Of a stretch of DNA of 16,524 nucleotides, positions 1 through 8,959 are shown in pieces (position 1 is the stretch's first letter; each line of letters opens with the position of its first letter). The position numbers were made by a program, and so were the translations under genes. The stretch comes from DATJUF01 sp035502655 (GTDB taxonomy: Bacteria > Desulfobacterota > Binatia > Binatales > Binataceae), in NCBI GenBank assembly GCA_035502655.1, contig DATJUF010000052.1, positions 1-16,524 of the forward strand, written 5' to 3'. Below the pieces are notes generated by a model, which worked only from the letters and a program-made list of their open reading frames with translations, searched no databases and was not told the origin of the DNA.

Positions 1-3000
1 GGCGCAGCTTCTATCGGCCCCGGCTGTGCTGCCAGCTTGAGACCGTCTTGAATCCGCCGCATCATGAATTCGCGGATCTCGATCAGGCTATTGCCCTCTT
101 CGTCGATAATATCGGCGTCGAACGTCACAATCGGGTTATCCGCAGACGAGCCGCCGCGCATACGCAGGTAGCTGTAGAAGCTGGCCGGCAGCGCCCGCTG
201 CACGCGGATATGCCCATAATTCATCGGCACATAGGCGCTACGCAGAATTTCATAATCAGGGATCAGAAACAGCGCGGCCCCTGTCGCCATATCCAGCAGC
301 GCCGGATGAACCCTGTAGCTGCCGAGGTCGCCGAGGAATTCGGCTGCTAATTCAACCCTCGCCAGCGCCTCGCCGTTGCCGAAGCTGATACGGTCCAGAA
401 CCTTCCAGCGCGGGCCGAAATCGAAGAAGCTTTCCTGCACGCGATTTTGCCGATGGCTGAAAATCATTTCGCGATTGGCGCATCGCCGCCGTAGCGCAGA
501 GAGGTCATAAATGGAGTTCCCGTGTTCGCGTTCCAATAGCACCCGCGCCGACGCAGTTTCCTCCCATCCAGCTTGCGTTTGTGCCGATGCAGCAAATTGG
601 TAATCAGTCCCGTTCGGCTTGAGCCGCGTCCGCACCCGCCGCGTCGCTCCCGGCGCGGCCTCTAACGGCCGCTTGAATTGCAGATCCTGAATCGTGATTC
701 GCTCGCCCGGCATCAGTTCCTGAGCGGCTTTCAGAATCATCTCTACATATCCAGTACCGGGAAAAATCCCAGTCCCGTCGAGCGTCCGATGCTCCCGCAC
801 GATCCAATCGCTCGCCAGACTCAGCGTGGTCTCGGCGATGATTTCACTTCGCGCAGCGCCATTATTCGCATGGTTCCCGATTTCCGGCGCCGCTTCCGCC
901 GCTTTCTCGCTATCGGCCGCCATTCCAACATCGCTCCACCGGGGAAATTGCAGAGCAATAACCGGGTACGGCATGCTTTCCGACCGTGCTTGGGCAAATG
1001 CATCGAGAAAGGCGTTGGCCGCCGCGTAATCTACTTGGCCTGCCGGTGCGACAATCGAGCTGACTGACGAACACAGGATCATGTAGCCGAGCGGCTCGCC
1101 CGCCAAAACGCGCTCGAGCACCAGCGTTCCCCGCACCTTCGGCGCGAGCACTGCTGCGGCAGCAGCCGGCGATTTGCTCAATGCTGGCGCATCCGCGATC
1201 GTCCCTGCCGCATGGATTACGCCTGTTACCGCGCCGAACCGCTGATGGATCGCTGCCAGTGCTGCACGCATCGCGGCCTCATCGGTTACATCGGCGGCAA
1301 CCGTCATCACTTGCGCACCGGCATGCTCAATCGCTTCGATCTTGCGCAGAATCGCGGCCTGTTTGCCGCCGCTCTCGATTAGCCGCGGCCATTCATCGCG
1401 CGGCGGCAGGCCGCTGCGTCCAAGCAGCACGATGCAAGCTTTCGATGCCTGTGCGATCGCTTCAGCCAGCGCCAGGCCAATACCGCCGAGACCGCCGGTG
1501 ATCAGATTCACCGCCCCGTCGCGCAGTTTGATCGGCTCCTGCTGCCGCGCCAACGGTTGATGCGTCCGCACGAAGCGCCGTCCGCGCCGATAGGCCACCG
1601 GCGAATCGCCGATACCGCTGTCGAGTTCGGCGATTAGTTGAAGCGCAATATCCCCCAGCGCATGGCCGCGATTCCCGTTTGAAGCTGTTACTCCCGACGG
1701 CATCACGAAATCGGCGTGCACACATTGCAGCTCTGGTAATTCCTTGGGAATTACCCCGCATGGCCCCGCGAGCAGCGCCCGTTCCGGCCGGCTGCTCCGT
1801 TCCCCTTCTGGGGCCATAAGCTGATTGGAGCCGATCGCGAGCCGGCCTCCGTTCCCGATATCCGCTCCGAACGCTTGCGTGAAAAAAAGCAGGCTCCAGA
1901 AACTCGCCGCTATCGTATCGTCTAGCTCATCCAGTTCGCCGTCCGCTGGAATCGTCTCGAGCACGCTCCATAAGTGCAGGATTCGGCGCGGGATCAAGCC
2001 GTCAGCCCGCAATGCCGCGGCCAGCGCATCGTAGTCGGCACGCTTGGCTGGAACGATTTCAATTTCTTCGTTGGACCGCCGCACGAACGCTTCGCCGGGC
2101 CGTACTACGGCTACCTTTTCCCCGCGCTCCCGCAGAATCGCGGCGGCACGGCCAGCCAGCCCTTGCGCATCTGCAAAAATCAGCCATGGACCGCTTGGGC
2201 TATCGGCGTGATTAGGCGATGCAGGCAGCATCGCCTCCTTCCATACCGGCTGATAGAGTCCCTTTGCTTCCGCGGCCTGACCTTCAGCCTTGACCGTATT
2301 ACTTGTTACGGCCGCAGCGATAGGCGGGTCGGGATCGATCCAGAAGCGCCGCCGCTCAAACGGATATCCCGGCAGCGCCACACGATAGCGCCGTTCCCCC
2401 CGATGGTACCGGCGCCAATCGATTCGCGCTCCCGATGCCCACAGAATTCCTAGTGCACGCAGGAAGCTGGCATCTGCTGGCACCTCTTCCCGCGCACCCG
2501 CGAGCGTACTAATCGTTTGCACTCCGGCTGGCTGCTCCGGATGATGCGCGGCCAATGACGCCAATGTGTGCCCAGGCCCTGCCTCCAGGAAGATTGTGGC
2601 ACCCGCCTTCATCAACGTCGTGATGCCGTCGTGAAAGCGCACGGTGCCGCGCAACTGGCGCGCCCAATACTCCGGACGCGCCGCTTCTTCGCCGATCCAG
2701 GTTCCGGTGGCGCTCGATACCCATCGCATGGCTGGCCGCTTCGCCTGAAACCGTCCGACGAATGCCGCGAACGGCTTCACGATCGCGTCCATCATTGGCG
2801 AATGAAACGCATGCGAGACCGAGAGCCGCTGCGAGTGAAGCTTGCGCCTTCCAAGCTCGGCTTCGATAGTTCCGATTGCGTCCGCCGGACCCGCGACGAC
2901 GCATTGATCTGGCGCATTGACGCTCGCGATTGCGCAGCGGCTATCGATCATCTTGGCGACATCGCTTTCCGCCGCCGCCACCGCGATCATCACGCCGCCG

Positions 3001-4988
3001 GGCAAACTCTGCATCAGCCGTCCGCGTTCCGCTACGATCCGCAGGCTATCGTCGAGCGAAAATACGCCTGCGGCACATGCAGCCGTGAACTCGCCGATAC
3101 TATGCCCAAGCATCGCTGCCGGCTTGATTCCGAGTCCGATCCACAACTGCGCCAATGCGTATTCGATCACGAACAGCGCCGGTTGAGTGAGCCGCGTCTG
3201 CGCCAGCGTAGTCGCCGCACTGGCGGCATTGGCGGCCTCCGGGAAAATCACGCTGCGCAGATCAAGCCCTAGCAGCGGCTCCAGAAAATCGCAGCAGTAG
3301 TCAACTATCGATTTGAATTCCGCATTGGTTTCGTAAAGTGCCCGCGCCATCCCGGGGTATTGCGCGCCTTGGCCAGAAAATAAAAATGCAACAGCCGGCT
3401 CGCGTTCCTCGGACGTCCGTGTGATTACCTTCGATTCATCTCCACGGCGCATCAGCGCCGCAGCTTCGCTGCCGTTGCTGCAAACGATCGCCCGCCGATA
3501 GGGCAGGGCGGCGCGTCCCAGATGGCAGGTGAAGGCCACATCGTCCAGGGTTGCCTCAGCTCTCTCCAGATAGTCAGCGAGATTCCGCGCCATCGCGTCG
3601 AGCGCCATCGGCGTTTTCGCCGAAAGGGTAAGCAACTCGTGCTTGCGCGCCGGACTCGCCGCCTCTGCTGGCGGCGCCTCTTCGAGTATCACATGCGCGT
3701 TGGTCCCGCCGATTCCCAGCGAGGTCACGCCCGCCCAGCGCACGCCGGTTTCCGCTTGCCACTCATTGAGGGCGCTCGCCACAAAAAAAGGACTATTGGC
3801 AAAATCAATCAGCGGGTTCGGCTGCCTGAAGTTGATCGTCGGCGGAAGCTGGCGATGCTTCAATGCGAGTGCCGTCTTGATTAGCCCCGTCACTCCCGCC
3901 GCCGCATCGAGATGCCCGATGTTGGCTTTCAGGGATCCGACCGCGCAAAATCCACGCCGGCTGGTGCCTCCGCGAAAGGCCTGGATCAGCGCCTCAATCT
4001 CGATCGGGTCGCCCACCTTCGTGCCAGTGCCATGTGCCTCGATGTAGGAAATAGAATCAGCTTCGACCCCCGCCGCCGCCATCGCCTCGCCGATAACTTC
4101 CGCTTGTCCTGTGACACTCGGGGCGAGAAATCCAACTTTGCGCGATCCGTCATTATTGATTGCGCTGCCGCGAATGACCGCGTGGATCGCATCGCCATCA
4201 CGCAGCGCATCTTCCAGGCGCCGCAGCACGACTGTCGCGGCGCCACTCCCAAAAATAGTGCCGCTTGAGTCCGCATCGAAGGGCCGGCAATGCCCGTCGC
4301 GCGACAGAATCTCCCCTTCCCTGTAATGGTAACCACGCCCGTGCGGAATTTCGATCGTCACCCCGCCCGCCAGCGCCATATCGCATTCGCGGTTAAGCAG
4401 CGCCTGACACGCTAGATGGACCGCCACCAGCGAGGTCGAGCAGGCTGTCTGCACCGCCAGGCTCGGCCCCGTGAGATTAAGCTGATACGACACCCGCGTC
4501 GCCAGCACGTCTTTGTCATTGCCCGTCTGCTTTAGCGCGAACAGCCCGGCCTCCCTGATTAGCTTGCGATTCGCGAGCAGATTGTGGATCAGGTAGGTGT
4601 TCATGCCCGATCCGGCATACACTCCGATCTTGCCGTCGAATTGCTCTACCGCCCAGCCGGCGTGCTCGAACGCGTGCCAGGCGCACTCAAGGAAGAAGCG
4701 ATGCTGCGGGTCCATGATCGCCGCATCTTTCGCGCTCAGGCCGAAAAACGCCGCATCGAAAAGGTCGATGTCGTCGAGTACCGCCGCGGCTTTGATATAG
4801 GCCGGATCACGCAGCTCGGCTGGCTCGGCACCCGCCGCCAGCAATTGCGCGTCGGTCAACCTGACTATCGACTCGGCTCCGATAGTCAGGTTGCGCCAGA
4901 ATTCATCAATATCCTTTGCGCCAGGAAAACGTCCCGCCATCCCGATGATAGCGACACTGTTCTGGTCAAGGCTCGGCGAGTCTTGCAT
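1..4988 (-). CDS. Type I modular polyketide synthase, KS-AT-KR-DH, C-terminus beyond the window
   Basis: The gene is open from an ATG at 4988 to the left edge (1662 codons visible) and extends one acyl chain with a malonyl unit. Ketosynthase (about residues 12-435): active site TACSTS with Cys183, His319 in HGTGT and His359 in NIGH. Acyltransferase (about 535-835): GQG at 539, GHSIGE with Ser630, and HAFH at 726-729, the pattern of malonyl-CoA-specific ATs. Ketoreductase (about 905-1345): TGGLGGIG at 1164, Ser1308, Tyr1321 and Asn1325, so it should be active; IAD at 1264-1266 replaces the LDD of B-type KRs but keeps the last Asp. Dehydratase (about 1385-1640): His1400 and Asp1566 (HPALLD). 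DH follows KR instead of preceding it, and no carrier domain is seen. The start is 19 nt after the stop of the adenylation-carrier gene, its probable upstream partner; the Shine-Dalgarno is weak. Domain calls are firm; the product is inferred. Confidence 0.97.
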   Translation of the reverse strand, partial: MQDSPSLDQNSVAIIGMAGRFPGAKDIDEFWRNLTIGAESIVRLTDAQLLAAGAEPAELRDPAYIKAAAVLDDIDLFDAAFFGLSAKDAAIMDPQHRFFLECAWHAFEHAGWAVEQFDGKIGVYAGSGMNTYLIHNLLANRKLIREAGLFALKQTGNDKDVLATRVSYQLNLTGPSLAVQTACSTSLVAVHLACQALLNRECDMALAGGVTIEIPHGRGYHYREGEILSRDGHCRPFDADSSGTIFGSGAATVVLRRLEDALRDGDAIHAVIRGSAINNDGSRKVGFLAPSVTGQAEVIGEAMAAAGVEADSISYIEAHGTGTKVGDPIEIEALIQAFRGGTSRRGFCAVGSLKANIGHLDAAAGVTGLIKTALALKHRQLPPTINFRQPNPLIDFANSPFFVASALNEWQAETGVRWAGVTSLGIGGTNAHVILEEAPPAEAASPARKHELLTLSAKTPMALDAMARNLADYLERAEATLDDVAFTCHLGRAALPYRRAIVCSNGSEAAALMRRGDESKVITRTSEEREPAVAFLFSGQGAQYPGMARALYETNAEFKSIVDYCCDFLEPLLGLDLRSVIFPEAANAASAATTLAQTRLTQPALFVIEYALAQLWIGLGIKPAAMLGHSIGEFTAACAAGVFSLDDSLRIVAERGRLMQSLPGGVMIAVAAAESDVAKMIDSRCAIASVNAPDQCVVAGPADAIGTIEAELGRRKLHSQRLSVSHAFHSPMMDAIVKPFAAFVGRFQAKRPAMRWVSSATGTWIGEEAARPEYWARQLRGTVRFHDGITTLMKAGATIFLEAGPGHTLASLAAHHPEQPAGVQTISTLAGAREEVPADASFLRALGILWASGARIDWRRYHRGERRYRVALPGYPFERRRFWIDPDPPIAAAVTSNTVKAEGQAAEAKGLYQPVWKEAMLPASPNHADSPSGPWLIFADAQGLAGRAAAILRERGEKVAVVRPGEAFVRRSNEEIEIVPAKRADYDALAAALRADGLIPRRILHLWSVLETIPADGELDELDDTIAASFWSLLFFTQAFGADIGNGGRLAIGSNQLMAPEGERSSRPERALLAGPCGVIPKELPELQCVHADFVMPSGVTASNGNRGHALGDIALQLIAELDSGIGDSPVAYRRGRRFVRTHQPLARQQEPIKLRDGAVNLITGGLGGIGLALAEAIAQASKACIVLLGRSGLPPRDEWPRLIESGGKQAAILRKIEAIEHAGAQVMTVAADVTDEAAMRAALAAIHQRFGAVTGVIHAAGTIADAPALSKSPAAAAAVLAPKVRGTLVLERVLAGEPLGYMILCSSVSSIVAPAGQVDYAAANAFLDAFAQARSESMPYPVIALQFPRWSDVGMAADSEKAAEAAPEIGNHANNGAARSEIIAETTLSLASDWIVREHRTLDGTGIFPGTGYVEMILKAAQELMPGERITIQDLQFKRPLEAAPGATRRVRTRLKPNGTDYQFAASAQTQAGWEETASARVLLEREHGNSIYDLSALRRRCANREMIFSHRQNRVQESFFDFGPRWKVLDRISFGNGEALARVELAAEFLGDLGSYRVHPALLDMATGAALFLIPDYEILRSAYVPMNYGHIRVQRALPASFYSYLRMRGGSSADNPIVTFDADIIDEEGNSLIEIREFMMRRIQDGLKLAAQPGPIEAA
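4858..4892. repeat. Perfect 13-bp inverted repeat inside the start of the PKS gene
   Basis: The arm AACCTGACTATCG (4858-4870) and its exact reverse complement (4880-4892) flank a 9-nt loop. It lies about 100 nt inside the PKS coding sequence, in the KS N-terminus, so the mRNA could form a stable hairpin shortly after the start codon. It may be a coincidence of codon choice or may affect translation of this very long gene. Confidence 0.6.
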
Positions 4989-5007
4989 AAATGGCGAAGC
5001 GCTCGTT

Positions 5008-6864
5008 TTAGCGTTCGTCTTTCGTGACAGCGCTGGCTCGGCGGCGGCGCGCAAGGGCCGCCTTTCGTGCCGCGCCGCGTTCGAGGCTCCGATCCAGCGT
5101 GACGCTTGCCGCATCGCGGTTTCCGACGAACGACGCCAATGCGCTTACCGTTGGATTCGCGAACAGGTCTGTGATTTTGAGCGGCTGCTTTAATACCTCA
5201 CGCAGCACGGACGCGGCTTCCGCCACCATCAACGAGGTCGCGCCCATCTCGAAAAAATTCTGCCTAAGTCCCACTGTTGCCACTCCAAGAGCCTCGCTCA
5301 GCACCGCCGCGATCTGCTTTTCGATCAGCGTGGCTGGCGTGGCAATCTCTCCCCCATTCTCAGGCTGACGCGCATTGGGCAGCGGCAGCGCCTTGCGATC
5401 GATCTTGCCATTGGGAGTGACTGGCAGCTTCGGCAGAAAAATAAACACTGCCGGCACCATATAATCCGGCAGCTTTCGGCTGGCCACTGCGCGCAACTCA
5501 TCCGCGGTAATCGTATGGTCTGCTTCCGCTACTACGTAGGCGGCCAGTTGCGCGCTGCCATTTTGCTCATAGGCGCTAACCACCGCCTGTGCTACGCCCG
5601 GATACTCTCGCAAGACCGCTTCGATCTCGCCGAGCTCGATCCGGTAACCGCGCAGTTTGATCTGATGGTCCGCTCGTCCGAGAAACTCGATCGCGCCGTC
5701 CGCCCGATAGCGGCCGAGATCGCCCGTCCGATACATACGCGCTGGCGCGCCGCCGATGTTCCTTGTAACAAAGCGTTCCGCGGTTAGTTCCGCTCGATTC
5801 CAATAGCCGCGCGCAACTCCCGCCCCGCCAATATAAATCTCGCCGGCCTGGCCGCTCGGGCATTCGCACCCGTCCTCGCCCACGATACAGATCTGCGTAT
5901 TCACGATCGGCCTGCCGATCGTCACCGCCTCGCCATGTGTGATTTGCGCAGATGTTGACCAAATCGTGGTCTCGGTTGGCCCGTACATATTGTGGACATC
6001 CCCCGCAACGGTCCGCGATAGCAACTCCGCGAGCGCAGGCGGCAGGGCTTCGCCCCCGACTAGTAACTTGCGCAAGGTTTTCAAGCACTCTGCCACCGCC
6101 GGGCGCCGTACCAGCAGTTCGGCCATCGTTGGCGTGCACTGCAAATGGGTCACTTGATGCCGCTTCATCTGCTCAGCGATTCCATTCTCGCCGGGCACGA
6201 GCTTTTCTTCGTCGCCCTGGATTACGACGGTATAGCCGCGCGCCAGTGTCCACAGCAGTTCCAGCACCGAAATATCGAATGAGATACTCGTTACCGCGAG
6301 CCACACTCCTGGCTCGGCGCCGAGGACTTTGTCCATCCCGAGGAAAAAATTGGTGACATTGCGATGCTCGATCATGACGCCTTTTGGCGTACCGGTCGAT
6401 CCCGAGGTGTACATCAGATAGGCCAGATTGGCCGGCGACGGCCGCGGCTTTGGGGCCAGGCTCAGTTCGCTGCTCTCTTCCAGACTCTGATCGGCCACAA
6501 TCGCCTGCACCGCGCTGGCCGCAAATCGCGAAGCCAGCTCCGATCCCGTGACTACCGCGCTCGCGCCGCTATCCTTGATCATGAACGCGACCCGTTCAGC
6601 CGGGAACGCCGGATCCAGCGGCAGGTAAGCGCCGCCCGCGTCCAGCACCGCGATCAGCGCAATCAGCATCTCCAGCGATCGCTCGAGGCATACTCCAACT
6701 ATCGATTCCGCCCCCACGCCGCATCGCTGCAGGCGCACCGACAAGCGTGCCGCCCCTTCCATCAATTCGGAGTAGCTCAATTTACGGCCACGGAAAATCG
6801 CCGCAGTCCGCGCCGGCGTGAGACGCGCCTGTTGTGCGATTATTTCATGAATCAATGGCGGCAA
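5008..6864 (-). CDS. NRPS loading protein: adenylation domain plus peptidyl carrier domain, predicted glycine
   Basis: This 618-residue protein activates an amino acid as its adenylate and loads it on its own phosphopantetheine arm. All A-domain core motifs are present: LSYSEL (29), YTSGSTGTPKG (152), FDIS (196), YGPTETT (294), YRTGDLG (378), the KLRGYRIELGE region (403) and PNGKIDRK with the catalytic Lys487. Reading the ten pocket positions against GrsA gives D197, I198, L201, Q242, L268, G270, M293, I301, W302, K487 (DILQLGMIWK), one change from the known glycine code DILQLGLIWK. The carrier domain (about 512-582) has Ser544 in MGATSL. There is no condensation domain, so it is an initiating module. 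A basic tail after the carrier (592-618, SLERGAARKAALARRRR) resembles docking tails that hand the chain to a following PKS. It starts at TTG 6864, chosen because the N-terminal IHEIIAQQA helix and a good Shine-Dalgarno fit there. Glycine is a prediction. Confidence 0.96.
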   Translation of the reverse strand: MPPLIHEIIAQQARLTPARTAAIFRGRKLSYSELMEGAARLSVRLQRCGVGAESIVGVCLERSLEMLIALIAVLDAGGAYLPLDPAFPAERVAFMIKDSGASAVVTGSELASRFAASAVQAIVADQSLEESSELSLAPKPRPSPANLAYLMYTSGSTGTPKGVMIEHRNVTNFFLGMDKVLGAEPGVWLAVTSISFDISVLELLWTLARGYTVVIQGDEEKLVPGENGIAEQMKRHQVTHLQCTPTMAELLVRRPAVAECLKTLRKLLVGGEALPPALAELLSRTVAGDVHNMYGPTETTIWSTSAQITHGEAVTIGRPIVNTQICIVGEDGCECPSGQAGEIYIGGAGVARGYWNRAELTAERFVTRNIGGAPARMYRTGDLGRYRADGAIEFLGRADHQIKLRGYRIELGEIEAVLREYPGVAQAVVSAYEQNGSAQLAAYVVAEADHTITADELRAVASRKLPDYMVPAVFIFLPKLPVTPNGKIDRKALPLPNARQPENGGEIATPATLIEKQIAAVLSEALGVATVGLRQNFFEMGATSLMVAEAASVLREVLKQPLKITDLFANPTVSALASFVGNRDAASVTLDRSLERGAARKAALARRRRASAVTKDER

Positions 6865-6867
6865 AAT

Positions 6868-6876
6868 CTCACCCCT
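6868..6876 (-). promoter_or_regulatory. Ribosome binding site that sets the TTG start of the loading protein
   Basis: On the minus strand AGGGGTGAG lies just before TTG at 6864; the AGGGG core sits 7 nt from it. The next in-frame ATG (residue 36) would remove the conserved N-terminal helix of the adenylation domain, so the TTG is the better start. Confidence 0.7.
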
Positions 6877-6897
6877 TTTTCCCTGGCCTCGAGCGGA

Positions 6898-8712
6898 TCA
6901 GGCACGGGTAACCAGCATGTCGCCCAGAAACAGACAGTCGATGCCAGTGCCGAGAAATGTCTCGATTGCCTCACGCGGCGTATTGACGATCGGCTGGCCT
7001 TTCACGTTGAAGCTCGTGTTGAGCACCATCTCGCGCCCCGTCAAGGCCCCTACTGCGCGCAAGAGCCGATGAAAATCCGGATTGTCCTCGCCCGCCACGG
7101 TCTGCACTCGCGCCGACCCATCAACGTGCGTGATTGCTGGCAGCTCTGCGCGATGCTCAGGCCGCACCATCACTGTCGCTATCATGTAGGGTAACCGCGT
7201 GCGCGCCGCCACCTCGAACCATCGGTCCACTTCTTCAATCGATACCGCCGGGGCGAACGGCCTGAAGGCCTCGCGCATCTTTACCATCGCATTGATCCGA
7301 TCACGCATTTCCGGATGGCCTGGGTCAGCGAGAATACTTCGATTCCCCAAGGCGCGCGGTCCGAATTCCATCCGCCCGCGATACCACCCGATCACTTCGC
7401 CGCGCCCAATCCGCTCAGCCGCCGCCTGCGCCACTTCGGCGAAATCGCCGAAGCGCTGCATGTTTATGCGCCCGGCAAAATCGCCAATCGCCGCCGCCAT
7501 TGCCGCCTCATCGTAAGCGGGTCCGAGCAACGGTGCTGGCATCCGCCGGCCTTCGAGCGGACCGCGCAACGACGCGCGAAAAAGTGCCGCACCCAGCGCC
7601 GCGCCGTCATCTCCTGCCGCCGGCTGAACGAAAATCTCATCGAACAATCCCGATCGCAGCAACAGCCCATTGGCCGTGCAATTCAGCGCGACGCCGCCTG
7701 CCATCGCGAGCCGCCGCAGTCCCGTCACTCCCGCATAATGCCCGCAGATATGCTGCACGACGCGGTTCAGGCAGGCCTGTAGCGATGCCGCCACGTCGCG
7801 ATGGTCTTGCGTAATTTCGCCGTCCGGCTCGCGGCGCGGAATCAGCCGGGCGTCCAGCCATTCGCGAGTCTTGAGATAGTTTTCGCGTTCGTCGCGCGTG
7901 CTATTAAGCCGCAGTATCGGAATACGAATCGCGCCGCCGGGACGAAGCTCAATCATCTCGCCGAACCTTGCCTCGTACCGCTGCGGATCGCCATACGGCG
8001 CCAGCCCCATGATCTTGTATTCGTCCGAATTGAAGTCGAAGCCGAGATGCAGTGTCACCAATGAGTAAAGAATCCCAATCGAGTCATTGGCCGCGATTTG
8101 CCCTAGCCGTTCCAGGCTGCCGTTGCGCGAAAGGCAGGCCGAATCTGGCCGGCCATCTGAACGCGAGGCTGCGAGGGGGCCGCGGTAACGGTAGATAGAC
8201 GCGCCCTGCGTCTCGCCCATCGCGTCAATCACCACGGTCAAGCATTCGTCCCATCCTGACACCAGGCAGGCGCTTACCGCATGACAAAGGTGATGGCTCA
8301 CCTGATGAACGTTTTCCTCGGGAAAATCCGGTGCGTACTCCGCTAACTGATCGAGTAAGGCTTCTCGCGAGAACACCTCGTCAAAAAGCTGGCCGCTCAC
8401 CGGATCGAGCGAATAGATCTCCTCGTACGGCGCATAATTGAAGGCATGCGCAATTTCGCTCACGTCCTTCAGCTTGATTCCCGCCTGACGCAGGCAAAAG
8501 TCCATCGCCGCCTGCGGAAAGGCCCCTGAATGCTTGCGCCGATTGAAGCGTTCCTCAGCCGCGGCGGCGACGATATGGCCGTCGATCATCAGAGCCGCAG
8601 CCGCGTCATGACCCTGTGAGATCCGGTATTCACGCTCGTCGAGATCGGGCCAGTGCTCGCGTTTGAAAAGAAGAGAATTCGCGAGACCGCTGATACCAAG
8701 AATGGCTGCCAT
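6898..8712 (-). CDS. Carbamoyltransferase of the NodU/CmcH/TobZ family
   Basis: The 604-residue protein has the usual family length and two-domain layout. Family members make carbamoyl-adenylate from carbamoyl phosphate and ATP in a YrdC-like domain and move the carbamoyl group to an acceptor, normally a hydroxyl, in a Kae1-like domain. Visible motifs are SQGHDAAAAL (32), EERFNRRKHS (53), the metal-binding HHLCH (140-144), VIDAMGE (161), GGVALNCTANG (339), AAGDDGAALG (365), EFGPRALGNRSIL (449), KMREAFRPFAPA (478), HVDGSARVQTV (529) and LNTSFNVKGQPIVNTP (564). No key motif is missing. It is the first gene of the operon, 33 nt ahead of the glycine loading protein, so it most likely decorates the NRPS-PKS product or its starter unit. 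There is no clear Shine-Dalgarno before the ATG. The family is firm; the acceptor is unknown. Confidence 0.96.
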   Translation of the reverse strand: MAAILGISGLANSLLFKREHWPDLDEREYRISQGHDAAAALMIDGHIVAAAAEERFNRRKHSGAFPQAAMDFCLRQAGIKLKDVSEIAHAFNYAPYEEIYSLDPVSGQLFDEVFSREALLDQLAEYAPDFPEENVHQVSHHLCHAVSACLVSGWDECLTVVIDAMGETQGASIYRYRGPLAASRSDGRPDSACLSRNGSLERLGQIAANDSIGILYSLVTLHLGFDFNSDEYKIMGLAPYGDPQRYEARFGEMIELRPGGAIRIPILRLNSTRDERENYLKTREWLDARLIPRREPDGEITQDHRDVAASLQACLNRVVQHICGHYAGVTGLRRLAMAGGVALNCTANGLLLRSGLFDEIFVQPAAGDDGAALGAALFRASLRGPLEGRRMPAPLLGPAYDEAAMAAAIGDFAGRINMQRFGDFAEVAQAAAERIGRGEVIGWYRGRMEFGPRALGNRSILADPGHPEMRDRINAMVKMREAFRPFAPAVSIEEVDRWFEVAARTRLPYMIATVMVRPEHRAELPAITHVDGSARVQTVAGEDNPDFHRLLRAVGALTGREMVLNTSFNVKGQPIVNTPREAIETFLGTGIDCLFLGDMLVTRA

Positions 8713-8722
8713 TTACCAAAAC

Positions 8723-8744
8723 GCCTAAACTAGGTTTCTTAGGC
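8723..8744. promoter_or_regulatory. Inverted repeat in the leader of the biosynthetic operon (candidate operator)
   Basis: GCCTAA and TTAGGC are separated by 10 nt, with a smaller CCTA/TAGG pair nested inside. The repeat begins 11 bp upstream of the carbamoyltransferase ATG. A dimeric regulator or an mRNA hairpin could act here. No regulator gene of this operon is in view, so the role is inferred. Confidence 0.35.
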
Positions 8745-8959
8745 AATAAGAAGCAGTAGCGATTACCCAGACTAATTTGTTGGCTACTTTAGATCAAGGC
8801 GCTATCAGTCACCTCGTATCAACTGCATTATCCACCGCCTACAGGCCGGCTCAACTGATCCGCTGATCCGCACTTTTTCACCGCGGGTTCTATCCAACAC
8901 CGGCTGATCTTACCGCGTTACAAGTAGTTCGTAATCTTCCAATACGTTAAAATTGGATT
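8745..8959. other. Divergent intergenic region between the biosynthetic operon and the plus-strand genes
   Basis: This non-coding, relatively AT-rich stretch must hold the promoters for the leftward carbamoyltransferase operon and the rightward 48-codon gene. No -35/-10 pair stood out well enough to call. Confidence 0.5.

Noticed and set aside
2568..3272. A 234-codon plus-strand ORF
   Set aside because: It is antisense to the acyltransferase domain of the PKS and has shadow composition.
5576..6139. A 187-codon ORF inside the adenylation gene on the same strand
   Set aside because: It lies in another frame of the A-domain gene; its Arg/Gly-rich composition is typical of a shadow frame in GC-rich DNA.
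6364..7194. A 276-codon plus-strand ORF across the carbamoyltransferase and loading-protein genes
   Set aside because: It is antisense to two genes with complete catalytic motifs, is rich in Arg, His and Gln, and has no recognisable domain.
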